Shown piece after piece: positions 1 through 8,849 of a stretch of 64,000 nt of DNA (position 1 is its first letter; each line of letters opens with the position of its first letter). The stretch lies in the NCBI RefSeq assembly GCF_014023275.1, contig NZ_CP054698.1:1-64000 (forward strand), given 5' to 3'. Below the pieces are notes generated by a model. That model did no database searches and was not told the DNA's origin. It worked only from the letters and a program-made list of their open reading frames with translations. Made by a program: the position numbers and the translations under genes. The DNA is from Nostoc edaphicum CCNP1411. Lineage in GTDB: Bacteria > Cyanobacteriota > Cyanobacteriia > Cyanobacteriales > Nostocaceae.

Positions 1-379
1 GTTTAATATTAGAACGTAACAGAACACTATCACATCCAGCTAGAGAAGCCCACTGTTCAATTTGGTGCATCAAAAAACGTCCAATTCCACTATGACGATA
101 ATCTTTATCTACAACTAATCCCAAAATAATCGCTGGAGTCGGAATAACTATTGATTCACAAATATGAGCGTGCGCCCAACCAATTACATATTCATCTTCT
201 ACAGTGGCGACATACACAATATGAGTATCGTTATTTTTAATTTTAGTAAGGCGTTGCTCTATTTGTTGATTATTCACAGAATATTCAAGTTGTTCGCAAA
301 GACTAGCAATTCTCACTAAATCTTTAATCTTAGCTTGTCTAATTTGAATTTTATCACCTACACTAACTTTATTTGTCAT
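1..379 (-). CDS. GNAT-family N-acetyltransferase (partial, C-terminus outside window)
   Basis: The reading frame opens at an ATG (complement of 377-379) and runs off the left edge, so about 126 residues are visible. The segment VDKDYRHSGIGRFLMHQIE contains the R-x-x-G-x-G acetyl-CoA pyrophosphate-binding loop of GNAT acetyltransferases, and the preceding VIGWAHAHI strand fits the fold. The substrate cannot be told; GNAT proteins acetylate small molecules, antibiotics or protein N-termini. It lies upstream of, and co-oriented with, the methyltransferase at 404-1186, separated by only 24 bp, so the two may share a transcript. Confidence 0.8.
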   Translation of the reverse strand, partial: MTNKVSVGDKIQIRQAKIKDLVRIASLCEQLEYSVNNQQIEQRLTKIKNNDTHIVYVATVEDEYVIGWAHAHICESIVIPTPAIILGLVVDKDYRHSGIGRFLMHQIEQWASLAGCDSVLLRSNIK

Positions 380-403
380 AATTTAATTTTAAATTACAAT
401 TAT

Positions 404-1186
404 TTAGTTATCCAGCCTTGCACGGATAAAACGATAGCCTATATCAATCTCTGTCAAATTGTGAATATCACCATATTTTTTGCTCCATTCTCCACTACTT
501 AAATCTGCTGCAAGTAACTTTACTCCTTGCTCTGCTAAATCTTGATTAGCTAAAGCAAAAGATGATATTCCTGCACGTACTTCTGGTTGAAGATATAACT
601 CTGGTCGTCTCCAGCCTGCTGCTGCGAATAAATCAGATAAATCGTATGGTAACAAAAGGGGTATCGCTTCAATATGCTTTTTAGTATTCCTCTGAATTAA
701 ATTAATCTGTTCGTTAAGTGGTAAAAATCGTAAGGCATCTTCCCACAAAAACGGAAAATAATCATAAAGCCATATCTTCTTAGCGAATCTAATATCAAAA
801 CTTAGCAAAACTATTGTCCCATCTCTAATTGTTCTGTGCATTTCTTGAAACGCCTTTTCGAGATGATAAAAGTGATGAGTTGCCAGGATACTTATAATGC
901 CATCAACAGACTTATCTGGTAAAGGTAAATTTTCTGCATAGCCAGTAAACCACTTAATTTGCTGATGTTTTACTGCTTGTTTTTGCATAACTACAGAAGG
1001 TTCAACAGCATTAACAAGAAATCCTTTATTCGCTAGCGCTAGACTGTAACCACCAGTACCAGCGCCGATATCAGCAATAATACTACCTTTGGGTAAATTG
1101 AGTAAATCAATTAATTTGTTGACAATACGGATATCAGGAACGCGAGTTTTTGAGTATTCTTGACCAATTGAATTATATATAGACAT
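404..1186 (-). CDS. Class I SAM-dependent methyltransferase
   Basis: 260 residues. Motif I is DIGAGTG at residues 39-45, followed by the acidic residue E62 (VEPS) that usually binds the SAM ribose, and motif II/III around SVDGIISILATHHF. This is the Methyltransf_11 arrangement. The N-terminal stretch YNSIGQEYSKTR is typical of small-molecule methyltransferases annotated only as class I SAM-dependent. The substrate cannot be deduced. The start follows an AT-rich stretch without a strong ribosome-binding site. It is co-oriented with the GNAT gene below it and the broken HAD genes above it. Confidence 0.85.
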   Translation of the reverse strand: MSIYNSIGQEYSKTRVPDIRIVNKLIDLLNLPKGSIIADIGAGTGGYSLALANKGFLVNAVEPSVVMQKQAVKHQQIKWFTGYAENLPLPDKSVDGIISILATHHFYHLEKAFQEMHRTIRDGTIVLLSFDIRFAKKIWLYDYFPFLWEDALRFLPLNEQINLIQRNTKKHIEAIPLLLPYDLSDLFAAAGWRRPELYLQPEVRAGISSFALANQDLAEQGVKLLAADLSSGEWSKKYGDIHNLTEIDIGYRFIRARLDN

Positions 1187-1260
1187 ATTAGAAAATTTAT
1201 CAAAATAATTTAAAACAAACTATTTAAAATCTAACTTTAGATTTATCAATCAAAATCCTG

Positions 1261-1955
1261 TTAGTTAACAAACTCCAGCAACTTTAAGAGTTCACTTATC
1301 ATAAACTTTGGTTGTGCTTCTGGTGGTAAAACTTGGTTTTTTCGGTTGTAATAGCAAAAATCAATATTGACTTGTATTGCTCCCAGATAGTCGTGCTTTA
1401 GAGAATCTCCAACGTAAAGAACTTCTGCTGGTGTTAAATTTAACCTAGATAAAGCATGATGGAATATTTCAGGAGATGGTTTAGCAAAACCAATTGCTTC
1501 AGAAACTACAACTGCTTCAAAAAAATGCTCAATTCCAGCAGCTTGCATTCTTGGTAGTTGCGCTGATACAAACCCGTTTGTAATTACAGCCAAACGATAA
1601 TTGCGTGCGAGAACAGTTAGCACTTCATTTACATCAGGTTCGATGACGCCCGAATGATTAAAAATTTGCCAAAAACTTTGACTAAGATTGCTGATTTGAT
1701 CTGTTTGTATATCTAATTGAGCAAGTGTACTTCGATAAGACTTCTCGATTAACTCACGAGGAGAAAAGATTTCTCGCTGTCTCCAATACTTGGAATTATA
1801 AGTTTCAAAGACTTGAAGAAAAAAAAATCGCTTATTCCATTTAAATCTAAAGATATTGTACAAGCTTCCAAGGCACCAAGAATAGCTTGACGTTCACATA
1901 TTTCAAAATTTAACAGTGTATTATCGAGATCGAAAATTATGGCTTTATAACTCAT
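1261..1955 (-). pseudogene. HAD-superfamily hydrolase (YjjG-like), interrupted by a homopolymer frameshift
   Basis: Two overlapping frames make one HAD phosphatase of about 230 residues. The first (start at 1955) carries motif I, FDLDNTLLNFE. The second (stop at 1261) carries motif II (ITNG), the lysine motif (GFAKPSPEIF) and motif IV (YVGDSLKHDY). The frames join at a run of nine A on the plus strand (1819-1827, U9 in the mRNA), where a one-base change gives a continuous protein reading SDFFF then LQVFETYNSKYW. This may be a true null, a sequencing error in a homopolymer, or transcriptional slippage. The YjjG-like group dephosphorylates nucleotides or sugar phosphates; that assignment is inference. 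Confidence 0.75.
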
Positions 1956-1963
1956 TCAATTCT

Positions 1964-2686
1964 TTAATTCACGAAAATGCTTTCTTCCATAGTCGAAAGT
2001 TTTCTAATTATTTTTAGTATTTCTCTGAAATCTTGACTATAAAGTTTATAATTTTTATCATTAGGCTTCCTGACTAAAATTGCTTGTATATCCGCCCGTA
2101 ATGCTCCAGCGATATCAGCATTGTAGCTATCACCTATCATTACACATTCTGTTTTTTCAATCTTTAAATCATTGATGACATGAGCATAAAATTTGAGGCT
2201 GGGCTTTTCATATCCAATTTTTCCAGACGTATATATTGCTTCAAATTATTCTGTAATATTTAATTGGTCTATAATTTCGTGTAGTTCTGGTATATGATTT
2301 GAAAGTATTATATTTTTATAATTATGTTTAATTGCATCTCGCAAAGTAGGAATTACATCATCATATAAATGCCATTTTTCCAAATTTTTATATTCATTCT
2401 GGACTTGGGAAGCATATTTTATCGCCTGAGTTTTATTTATTCCTACTTTTTCATATATTTCTGTAAAATATTCATTCATGTACTCCCACCATGTTTTCCC
2501 ATTAAACAATAAATTATGGGGAGTTTCTGGAGAGTGCCAAGTAAAGCCAATATTTACAAATGGTCGAATATCTTCTAAATCTATATTGTGGATTCTATGA
2601 CGTTTCAATATTGAATGTAAAGTTTCACTCCACATTCCATCACGATAACCTAGTGTCTGATCAAAATCCCAAAATAAATATTTCAT
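1964..2686 (-). pseudogene. HAD-superfamily hydrolase with an in-frame TAA
   Basis: A 241-codon frame is interrupted only by a TAA at 2246-2248. Before the stop are motif I (WDFDQTLG, D7 and D9) and motif II (IILSNH). After it, in the same frame, come the lysine motif (KIGYEKPSLKFY) and motif IV (MIGDSYNADIAGA), so the lesion separates essential parts. The sequence around it reads LNITE-stop-FEAIYTSG, a place where HAD proteins usually carry Y-F, so one substitution (TAT or TAC to TAA) explains it. It starts 2 bp after the stop of the 2689-4398 flavoprotein, which implies co-transcription. It is unrelated in sequence to the HAD gene next to it beyond the shared motifs. Confidence 0.75.
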
Positions 2687-2688
2687 AT

Positions 2689-4398
2689 TTATTTCACTGC
2701 TATATCATAAATTTCATGATGTAAATTTACATCCACAATGTAAGGATCTACAGGGCGTTTAAACAATACCATTTCCCCTAATTCATTTTTCTTTAAATTG
2801 ACATGGCAAAACCATTCATCATCATTTTTTTCGGGATAATCTAAACGGTAATGATAAAGTCCCCAACGAGTTTCTTGACGATATAATGATGCTCTGGCTG
2901 CCATTTCTGCACAGTCGCGAATAAAGTGAACTTCTAAACTACGCATCAATTCATGAGGATCACGAGCGCCCATTAAATCTAATATTTGTTGATATTGCAC
3001 AAAATGTTTCAAGCCAATATCAATTTTGTTACCTGATTTTGGTGGTTGTAGATAATCATTAACTAAGCGTCTTAATTTATATTCTACCTGGGTGTGAGGT
3101 ACACCATTCGGACGAGTTAAAGGTGCATAAATTCTGGCTTTTTCAGTTTCTAAAAAATCTGTATCTGGTTCAATAAAATCTAAATCTTGTATATATTCAA
3201 TGGCATGAGTTCCGGCTATGCGACCGAAAACAAATGCGCCAATCATATAATTATGGGGAACGCTGGCCATGTCTCCGGCTGCATATAAACCTGTGACGGT
3301 TGTTTGAGCGTTTTCATTTACCCACACACCAGAAGCACTATGACCGCTACATAAGCCAATTTCAGAAATGTGCATCTCTACGCCGTGAGTGCGATAATCT
3401 TCATTTCTACCTTGATGAAAACGTTCTCTACTGGGTCGTTCATTCGCCCACAGTATAGATTCAATTTCAGCGATTGTATCTTCATCAAGATGGGTCATTT
3501 TCAGTTGGACTGGCCCTTTTCCAGAATTTAATTCTTTCCAAATTTCCAACATCATTTGACCACTCCAATAGTCACAGCTAATGAAGCGATTTCCTTCGGC
3601 GTTGGCTGTATGTGCCCCAAAAGGCCCGGCGACATAAGCACAGGCGGGACCGTTGTAATCTTTGATTAAAGGATTAACTTGAAAGCATTCTATATTACTA
3701 AGTTCTGCACCTGCATGATAAGCCATTGAATATCCATCCCCGGCATTGGTGGGATTTTCATAAGTGCCGTAGAGATAGCCGGAAGCAGGTAATCCTAATC
3801 TGCCACAAGCACCTGTACATAAAATGACTGCTTTAGCTTGAATGACAATATAATCACCGTTTCGGACATCAAATCCTACTGCACCAATAGCACGTCCTTC
3901 TTTGACTAATACGCGGGTTGCCATAACGCGATTTGTCACTTTGACCTTGTGGCGTTTGACTTGGCGAGTGAGAATTGTTTTGAGGTCTTTTCCTTCTGGC
4001 ATGGGTAAGACATATTTACCCACACGATGCACTTGTTTTAGGTCATAGTTGCCTTGGGCATCTTTTTGAAATTTCACACCCCAGCTTTCTAGTTCTTGGA
4101 TGACTTCGTAACCTAATTTGCCTGTTTGATATACGGCTTTTTGGTTGACAATACCATCGTTAGCAAGGGTGATTTCGCGGACGTATTGTTCTGGGGTAGA
4201 ATGACCGGGAATAACTGCGGTATTCACTCCATCCATACCCATTGCGATCGCACCACTCCGTCGGATGTTAGCCTTTTCTAAGATCAGCACTTCTGCATCT
4301 GGATTCGCTTGTTTGGCTTTAATTCCAGCCATTGTCCCGGCTGTACCGCCACCTATGACAAGTACATCAGTTTTTATTTGTTGGGTGTTGATGTCCAT
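2689..4398 (-). CDS. FAD-dependent oxidoreductase, AprA/FrdA-like flavoprotein subunit
   Basis: 569 residues. The N-terminus is an FAD-binding Rossmann segment, VLVIGGGTAGTMAG, with G16-G-G-T-A-G21. The region NIRRSGAIAMGMDGVNTAV resembles the flavin loop of adenylylsulfate reductase alpha and fumarate reductase/succinate dehydrogenase flavoproteins. The AAGDMAS segment near residue 370 is the late FAD-binding motif of the same family. Proteins of this type in cyanobacteria are annotated as fumarate reductase/succinate dehydrogenase flavoprotein-like and often lie beside sulfonate-type transporters. Here it is 47 bp downstream of an SsuA-like gene. A role in sulfur-compound redox chemistry is inference; no iron-sulfur partner subunit is next to it. 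Confidence 0.8.
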   Translation of the reverse strand: MDINTQQIKTDVLVIGGGTAGTMAGIKAKQANPDAEVLILEKANIRRSGAIAMGMDGVNTAVIPGHSTPEQYVREITLANDGIVNQKAVYQTGKLGYEVIQELESWGVKFQKDAQGNYDLKQVHRVGKYVLPMPEGKDLKTILTRQVKRHKVKVTNRVMATRVLVKEGRAIGAVGFDVRNGDYIVIQAKAVILCTGACGRLGLPASGYLYGTYENPTNAGDGYSMAYHAGAELSNIECFQVNPLIKDYNGPACAYVAGPFGAHTANAEGNRFISCDYWSGQMMLEIWKELNSGKGPVQLKMTHLDEDTIAEIESILWANERPSRERFHQGRNEDYRTHGVEMHISEIGLCSGHSASGVWVNENAQTTVTGLYAAGDMASVPHNYMIGAFVFGRIAGTHAIEYIQDLDFIEPDTDFLETEKARIYAPLTRPNGVPHTQVEYKLRRLVNDYLQPPKSGNKIDIGLKHFVQYQQILDLMGARDPHELMRSLEVHFIRDCAEMAARASLYRQETRWGLYHYRLDYPEKNDDEWFCHVNLKKNELGEMVLFKRPVDPYIVDVNLHHEIYDIAVK

Positions 4399-4406
4399 AA
4401 GCTTTT

Positions 4407-4442
4407 AGAAGTTGGGAGTAGGGAGTGGGGAGTAGGGAGGAG
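4407..4442. repeat. Short tandem heptamer repeat (GGGAGTA-type)
   Basis: Four to five degenerate copies of GGGAGTA/GGGAGTG lie in the short gap between the SsuA-like gene and the flavoprotein gene. Heptanucleotide tandem repeats (STRR) are characteristic of heterocystous cyanobacteria. Confidence 0.7.
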
Positions 4443-4445
4443 CTT

Positions 4446-5504
4446 TTAGGATTTATTACCGTTCCAAACGATTTCTTTCACCTGGATTTGCTTGGGAACT
4501 AGCTTGATTTTGTGAAAAGTATCAGCAATTTTTTGTTGCTGAGTGATGACTTCATCTGTTAGCGGTAAAACGCCATACTGTCGGCGTTTTTCAGCAATTT
4601 CCAAAGCTGCTGCTTTAATACCTAATTCTGGTTCTAGAAACTTGGCAACTTCCTCTGGACTATCTGCTGCCCATTTATCTATTTTGCTGATTTCATCTAA
4701 AAGAGTTTTCAACAAATCTGGGTGAGAATTAACAAACTCTTGACGAGCAAGATAGTAACCCCGATTGGGTGCTAAATTCGTTGCATCTGTTAATATCCTG
4801 ACATCTAGATCGTGTTCAACGGCTGCTAAGTAAGGGTCCCAAATTGCCCAAGCATCAACGTTACCGCCTTCAAATGCTGCACGGGCATCTGCTGGTGTCA
4901 GATGTGCTGGTTGGATGTCACTATAGTTTAATCCGGCAGCTTCTATAGCTTTGACAACAAGATAGTTAGTGTTCGAGCCTTTAGCAAAGGCTACTTTTTT
5001 ACCTTTAAGTTCAGCAACACTTTTAATTGGTGAGTCTTTCGGAACAATAATTGCTTCGGCTTTGGGACTCCAAGGATCATAAGCAACATAAAGCAACGGA
5101 GTACCGGCAACTTGGGCAAATATTGGTGGTGATTCACCTGTATAGCCAAAGTCAATACTACCTACATTCATTGCTTCCAGCATAGGTGGGCCGGCAGGAA
5201 ATTCTGTCCATGTCACTGAAGCACCAGCAGCAGTTAAAGTTTGCGCTAAACTGCCTCGGTTCTTGAGAGCGTTGAGAATAGTAGCCGCTTTTTGATAGCC
5301 AATACGAACTACAACACCTTGAGTTGCTGTCTGCGTTGCGGCGGAGTTACTTGTGTTGTTGGGAGAACAAGCCGAGATCACCAGAGTTAAACCTAATCCG
5401 ACAGCAAAGAATAAGGCAAATGTGCCAATTCTCGATATTCCATAATTCTGAAGAAAGCTGGTAACAATCTTCATCAGTCGATGTGGTAAATACTTACTAA
5501 ACAT
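4446..5504 (-). CDS. SsuA/TauA-like ABC transporter substrate-binding lipoprotein (copy 1)
   Basis: 352 residues. The N-terminal hydrophobic segment ends in a lipobox, VISA-C46, so the mature protein is probably a lipid-anchored periplasmic protein. The core (RIGYQKAATILNALKNRG, then AMNVGSIDFGYTGESPP and KGKKVAFAKGSNTNYL) is the aliphatic sulfonate-binding (SsuA/TauA, NMT1-like) fold. A second possible start is M11 (MKIVTS). The upstream region carries a 26-bp dyad at 5536-5561, 32 bp before the start codon. No permease or ATPase gene lies nearby. The true ligand (sulfonate, sulfate ester, nitrile or other) is not determined by sequence. Confidence 0.88.
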   Translation of the reverse strand: MFSKYLPHRLMKIVTSFLQNYGISRIGTFALFFAVGLGLTLVISACSPNNTSNSAATQTATQGVVVRIGYQKAATILNALKNRGSLAQTLTAAGASVTWTEFPAGPPMLEAMNVGSIDFGYTGESPPIFAQVAGTPLLYVAYDPWSPKAEAIIVPKDSPIKSVAELKGKKVAFAKGSNTNYLVVKAIEAAGLNYSDIQPAHLTPADARAAFEGGNVDAWAIWDPYLAAVEHDLDVRILTDATNLAPNRGYYLARQEFVNSHPDLLKTLLDEISKIDKWAADSPEEVAKFLEPELGIKAAALEIAEKRRQYGVLPLTDEVITQQQKIADTFHKIKLVPKQIQVKEIVWNGNKS

Positions 5505-5535
5505 ACGTACATTAAACTACAAGCAATAACAATAC

Positions 5536-5561
5536 TACGATAAATTGAGCAATTTACCGTA
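5536..5561. promoter_or_regulatory. 26-bp dyad operator, site 1
   Basis: TACGATAAATTG, a 2-bp spacer (AG), then CAATTTACCGTA: an inverted repeat with one mismatch between its 12-bp arms. It lies upstream of the SsuA-like gene that starts at 5504. The same arm and total length recur at 8509-8534, 9358-9383 and 22359-22384. The length and symmetry suit a dimeric or tetrameric transcription factor; its identity is unknown. Confidence 0.65.
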
Positions 5562-5725
5562 CTTTGCTGATAGAATATTCACATAGATAAGCCGCAAATG
5601 CAAGATCCGAAAAAGTATGCCTACAAGGAAAACTATTATGGTTATTACGAATTAGTGCATAAAATTTTAGCGGTTTTTAAACGCAAAGGTTCACCAAGGG
5701 AAGCGCAGAGGTATGCGGAGAATTT

Positions 5726-6085
5726 TTAAGAGGCGTTGGGTTTGATGCGTTGTAGGAAATCGATGTTTAAATTTAGCTTATTTCCTAGCCATAAAGAATG
5801 TGCTGTATGATCTGTGACATCATCACCCGTCTCAGGGTGGACGAGAATATCTAACCCTTCACGGTTGAGCATTAACCAAGGGACGACTTGCGTAAATTGG
5901 TTTGTTGAAAAGGCAATTTGATACATTGCTTGTGGATGCGGGCCAATGGGTTGATCGTGCCAGCGTCCAAATTTTACTTCAAATATAGCTCCTAATCCTT
6001 CACGTATACGGGCAGCAGTCTCACGAGTCTCGGTATCGTAGTAGACATGAGCATGAAAACCAGTGATGATACTATTTTCCTTCAT
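5726..6085 (-). CDS. DOPA 4,5-dioxygenase-family protein
   Basis: 119 residues, the usual length of this small family. The features GFHAHVYYD near residue 10, GPHPQAMYQIAF in the middle and LVHPETGDDVTDHTAHSLWLG near the C-terminus supply the conserved histidines. Members in plants and fungi extradiol-cleave DOPA; bacterial homologues are mostly uncharacterised. It is preceded by a 22-bp gap from the broken deaminase gene and sits among genes for organic-compound breakdown, so ring cleavage of a catecholic substrate is possible but unproven. Confidence 0.85.
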   Translation of the reverse strand: MKENSIITGFHAHVYYDTETRETAARIREGLGAIFEVKFGRWHDQPIGPHPQAMYQIAFSTNQFTQVVPWLMLNREGLDILVHPETGDDVTDHTAHSLWLGNKLNLNIDFLQRIKPNAS

Positions 6086-6107
6086 TGCTCTATCTAGATT
6101 ATTTTTA

Positions 6108-6536
6108 TCACCCTAATAAATATTGTCTCAGAAAAGCGTTCACCTCATTGGCGCCTAACCCTACATGAACTATCTTTCCTGCTTTTCTAAGAATTTCCAA
6201 TCCTTGACCATTGTTGCGAGGATCTGGATCAAGTAGAGATACATGTATTTCCTGTATACGAGTATCTTTAGCAATGCTTAAAGCACAGGCAGGGGTACGT
6301 CCATAAAAAGAACAAGGTTCAAGAGTTACGTACATTCTTAAGAAGTCGAAATTTTTTCCTTGAATATGGTTGAGCGCATTAGCCTCAGCATGAGGTTTCC
6401 CTGGTGGTTGTGTATATCCTTATGCTACTATTTTTTCATTCTCTACGATTACGCAGCCTACTGGTGGGTTGGGCAAACACTGTGGTAATGCTTTTCTACT
6501 TTGAGCTAAAGCAGTCAGCATAAATATTTCATCCAT
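6108..6536 (-). pseudogene. RibD-like CMP/dCMP-type deaminase domain with an in-frame TAA
   Basis: A 143-codon frame starts at an ATG at 6534-6536 and is interrupted by a single TAA at 6420-6422. Before the stop lies LPNPPVGCVIVENEKIVA; after it come PHAEANAL (zinc-binding His and catalytic Glu) and VTLEPCSFYGRTPAC (the two zinc-binding cysteines). This is the deaminase domain of RibD-type proteins without a reductase domain. An internal ATG at 6335 would give a product lacking the HAE motif and so inactive. Everything else about the frame is intact, so the lesion is recent, or the stop is a sequence error. Confidence 0.75.
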
Positions 6537-6635
6537 ATTTTACTTGTAAATTCAGTTTCTCAGGCTTGAAAGATTGTCAGATAAGCCCCTAATATTAAAA
6601 ATGGCTAAAATTACAGCAGTCTTTTGATTAAGAGA

Positions 6636-7295
6636 CTATACCTGTCGAATTGCGATACCTTCTCTACGAGAGGCTACGCCAACGGTGAGCTTCGCTAACC
6701 CAGAATTCTTATAATAAACAGGTTCATTTCCTGGCTTCCATTTGATATTACAACCAATACTAGGTTTTTGTTGCCAAGTCACAGCCCGACCTCTCAAAAC
6801 AGTTTCAATTGCAGCCCACAAGTCTTTTCCAGTCACAGGAATTTCGCTTTGGGGGCGACTATCATCTAGCTGTCCCCGATAAACCAGTCTTTGGGTAGCA
6901 TCGAATAGAAAAAAGTCGGGAGTACAAGCAGCAAAAAAGTTTTTCGCGGTTTTCTGAGTCTCATCAAACAGGAGTGGATAAGCTAAATCCAACTCTTGTG
7001 CAAAGGCTTTCAAAGATTCCGGTGCATCGTCAGGATGGGTAGTAGCATCATTAGCACTAATTGCCACAATACCAAGATCACCATCTGTATTTTGTGTATA
7101 GTCCTGACCCAGTTTTGCTAATTCAAATTTGATGTGCTGTACATAGGGACAATGACGACTCAAAAATATAACTAGCAAGGCTTTCTTATTAGCAAAGTCT
7201 GAGAGTGAAATTGTTTTACCAGAAACTACATCTGGTAAATAAAAATCATGTGATAAAGTACCTAAAGGCAGCATTGTTGAAGAAGTCTTGACCAT
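6636..7295 (-). CDS. Thioredoxin-fold peroxiredoxin-like protein (AhpC/TSA type)
   Basis: 219 residues. FLPDVVSGKTISLSDF near the N-terminus and LVIFLSRHCPYVQHI, with C49 as the likely reactive cysteine, match the thioredoxin family in which the first cysteine of CxxC is absent. CTPDFFLFD and YRGQLDDSRP are the family's later strands. The last 20 or so residues (TVGVASRREGIAIRQV) are encoded by a dispersed palindromic repeat (CTCTACGAGAGGCTACGCC) and look like an acquired tail; the family normally ends soon after KWKPGNEP. Redox repair or peroxide reduction is the likely role. Confidence 0.8.
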   Translation of the reverse strand: MVKTSSTMLPLGTLSHDFYLPDVVSGKTISLSDFANKKALLVIFLSRHCPYVQHIKFELAKLGQDYTQNTDGDLGIVAISANDATTHPDDAPESLKAFAQELDLAYPLLFDETQKTAKNFFAACTPDFFLFDATQRLVYRGQLDDSRPQSEIPVTGKDLWAAIETVLRGRAVTWQQKPSIGCNIKWKPGNEPVYYKNSGLAKLTVGVASRREGIAIRQV

Positions 7296-7385
7296 AAAAT
7301 AAAAATCCTTTAATTGCTCAAAACAACAGTAAAAGCCATAAGTTGGTTTTACATCATGATTACAAATTACTAATTACCTAAAGTG

Positions 7386-8438
7386 CTATTTCTGACTAAT
7401 CATAGTTTTAGGTGTAATAGCTGCATATTGTTCAGGTGTCAGCATTGCTTCTTTTACATCTATAGATTTAGGAATCACTTTTTCTTGGGTAAATAAATCT
7501 GCAATTTGTTGCTGACCTACCATAATTTCTGGAGTAATTGCTCTTAAGCCATAAGCTCGTCTTTTAACTATTTCTGCGACAATATCCTCATCAATTTTGA
7601 GGTGAGGAGTCGTTATTTTGACAACTTCCGCTTGGTTTTGTTCAGCCCATTTGTCTACTTTATCTATCTCCTCAAGCACTAATCGCACTAATTCTGGATT
7701 TTCTGTAGAAAACTTTCGTGAAGCCATGTAATATCCACCCTGGGTAGCGATACCCCCAGCATTTCTCAAAACTCTGGCATTTGCAGTTTTTTGTGCTAAC
7801 GCTAAATGAGGGTCCCACGTCACCCAAGCATCAATTTGCCCTTGAATAAAAGCACCACGCGCTTCAGATGGTGGCATACTCAGAGCTTGAACATCACTAT
7901 ATTTCAAACCTGCTTCTTCTAAAGCTTTAACTAATAAGTAATGGGACGCCGACCCTTTTTGAAAAATTATTTTCTTGCCCTTAAGTTCAGCTACGCTTTT
8001 AATTGGTGAATTTTTTTGAACTACGATACCACTGCCTTCACCTGTGCCAGGGCTACGGTTAGCAATATAAACTAAAGATGTACCAGCAGCTTGGGCAAAG
8101 ATAGGCGGAGTTTCTCCAACAGAGCCAATATCAACTCTACCTACATTCATTGCTTCCATTAATTGTGGGCCTGCTGCAAATTGTGCCCATTCTACAGAAA
8201 CACCCAAGGGTTGCAGACGTTTTTCTATTCCCCCTCTGAGTTTAATGAGGTCTCCAGCACTTTGATATCCTATGCGGAGAGTTGTTGTTGTAAAGCCATT
8301 TGATTTATTTTCTGTAGTTGGAGTTTCGACTGAGCAGCTAATTAAAGTTGTCGAAATAGTCAATAATCCAGGCACTAACAAAAAGGAAATTTTCTGAAAT
8401 AGGTTAATTTTTGGAAATGTTTTAGATGAAAGTCTCAT
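7386..8438 (-). CDS. SsuA/TauA-like ABC transporter substrate-binding lipoprotein (copy 2)
   Basis: 350 residues with a lipobox ending at C35 (TLIS-C). The core TLRIGYQSAGDLIKLRGG, MNVGRVDIGSVGETPPIFAQAAG and KGKKIIFQKGSASHYLL is the sulfonate-binding fold. It is closer to copy 3 at 17123 than to copy 1, sharing GYQSAGDL, VEWAQF and QKGSASHY. A degenerate 26-bp dyad (8509-8534) lies 70 bp upstream. It follows the thioredoxin-like gene's upstream gap and is read in the same direction, so both may be transcribed from the dyad-bearing promoter. No membrane or ATPase component is adjacent. Confidence 0.87.
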   Translation of the reverse strand: MRLSSKTFPKINLFQKISFLLVPGLLTISTTLISCSVETPTTENKSNGFTTTTLRIGYQSAGDLIKLRGGIEKRLQPLGVSVEWAQFAAGPQLMEAMNVGRVDIGSVGETPPIFAQAAGTSLVYIANRSPGTGEGSGIVVQKNSPIKSVAELKGKKIIFQKGSASHYLLVKALEEAGLKYSDVQALSMPPSEARGAFIQGQIDAWVTWDPHLALAQKTANARVLRNAGGIATQGGYYMASRKFSTENPELVRLVLEEIDKVDKWAEQNQAEVVKITTPHLKIDEDIVAEIVKRRAYGLRAITPEIMVGQQQIADLFTQEKVIPKSIDVKEAMLTPEQYAAITPKTMISQK

Positions 8439-8508
8439 GATTTTTAGGTTGCTATCACTGTGATTAAAATAGTTAAAAATTACCTTTTCGTTCGGGTATT
8501 TTTTAAAA

Positions 8509-8534
8509 TACTGTATGCCGAAATAATTGCCGTA
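8509..8534. promoter_or_regulatory. 26-bp dyad operator, site 2 (degenerate)
   Basis: TACTGTATGCCG, spacer AA, then ATAATTGCCGTA. Length and position match the other three sites and the outermost TAC/GTA bases are kept, but the arms are less symmetric. It lies 70 bp upstream of the SsuA-like gene that starts at 8438. Confidence 0.45.
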
Positions 8535-8746
8535 GATTAAGGCATTCTACACGAAATTAAGTAAAAAGCAACTCCCTATTCTTGAGAGTTGGAAATATTC
8601 CTTTTTCAATTTTGGCTATAGGATTTTCCTGTGAGTTGCTGACTAGAAAGTAAAGGTAGTGCGGATAAAATTTACCTACCCAAATCGGATCTTTGACATC
8701 ATTAATGTTCGGGCTTGGTTAAGACGACTTGCTCACTAATTAAATA

Positions 8747-8849
8747 TAGGAATCCGCTTTGATTCCTGAAATTATTTACGTAGGGAGGGAACAGGGAAGA
8801 AGGAATAAAAGTGTACTGAGTTTTTTTCAAAAATCAAATACGAGTCCTA
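8747..8849. mobile_element. MITE with IS630-type ends (copy at 8.7 kb)
   Basis: It begins TAGGAATCCGCTTTGATTCC and ends AAATCAAATACGAGTCCTA, matching the ends of the complete IS at 54210-55343 with a few changes. It is flanked by TA on both sides (8745-8746 and 8850-8851), the IS630-family target duplication. At 103 bp it carries no transposase. Confidence 0.7.

Noticed and set aside
1749..1955. 68-codon frame as an independent small protein
   Set aside because: It is the N-terminal part of the HAD gene, ending soon after the homopolymer shift.
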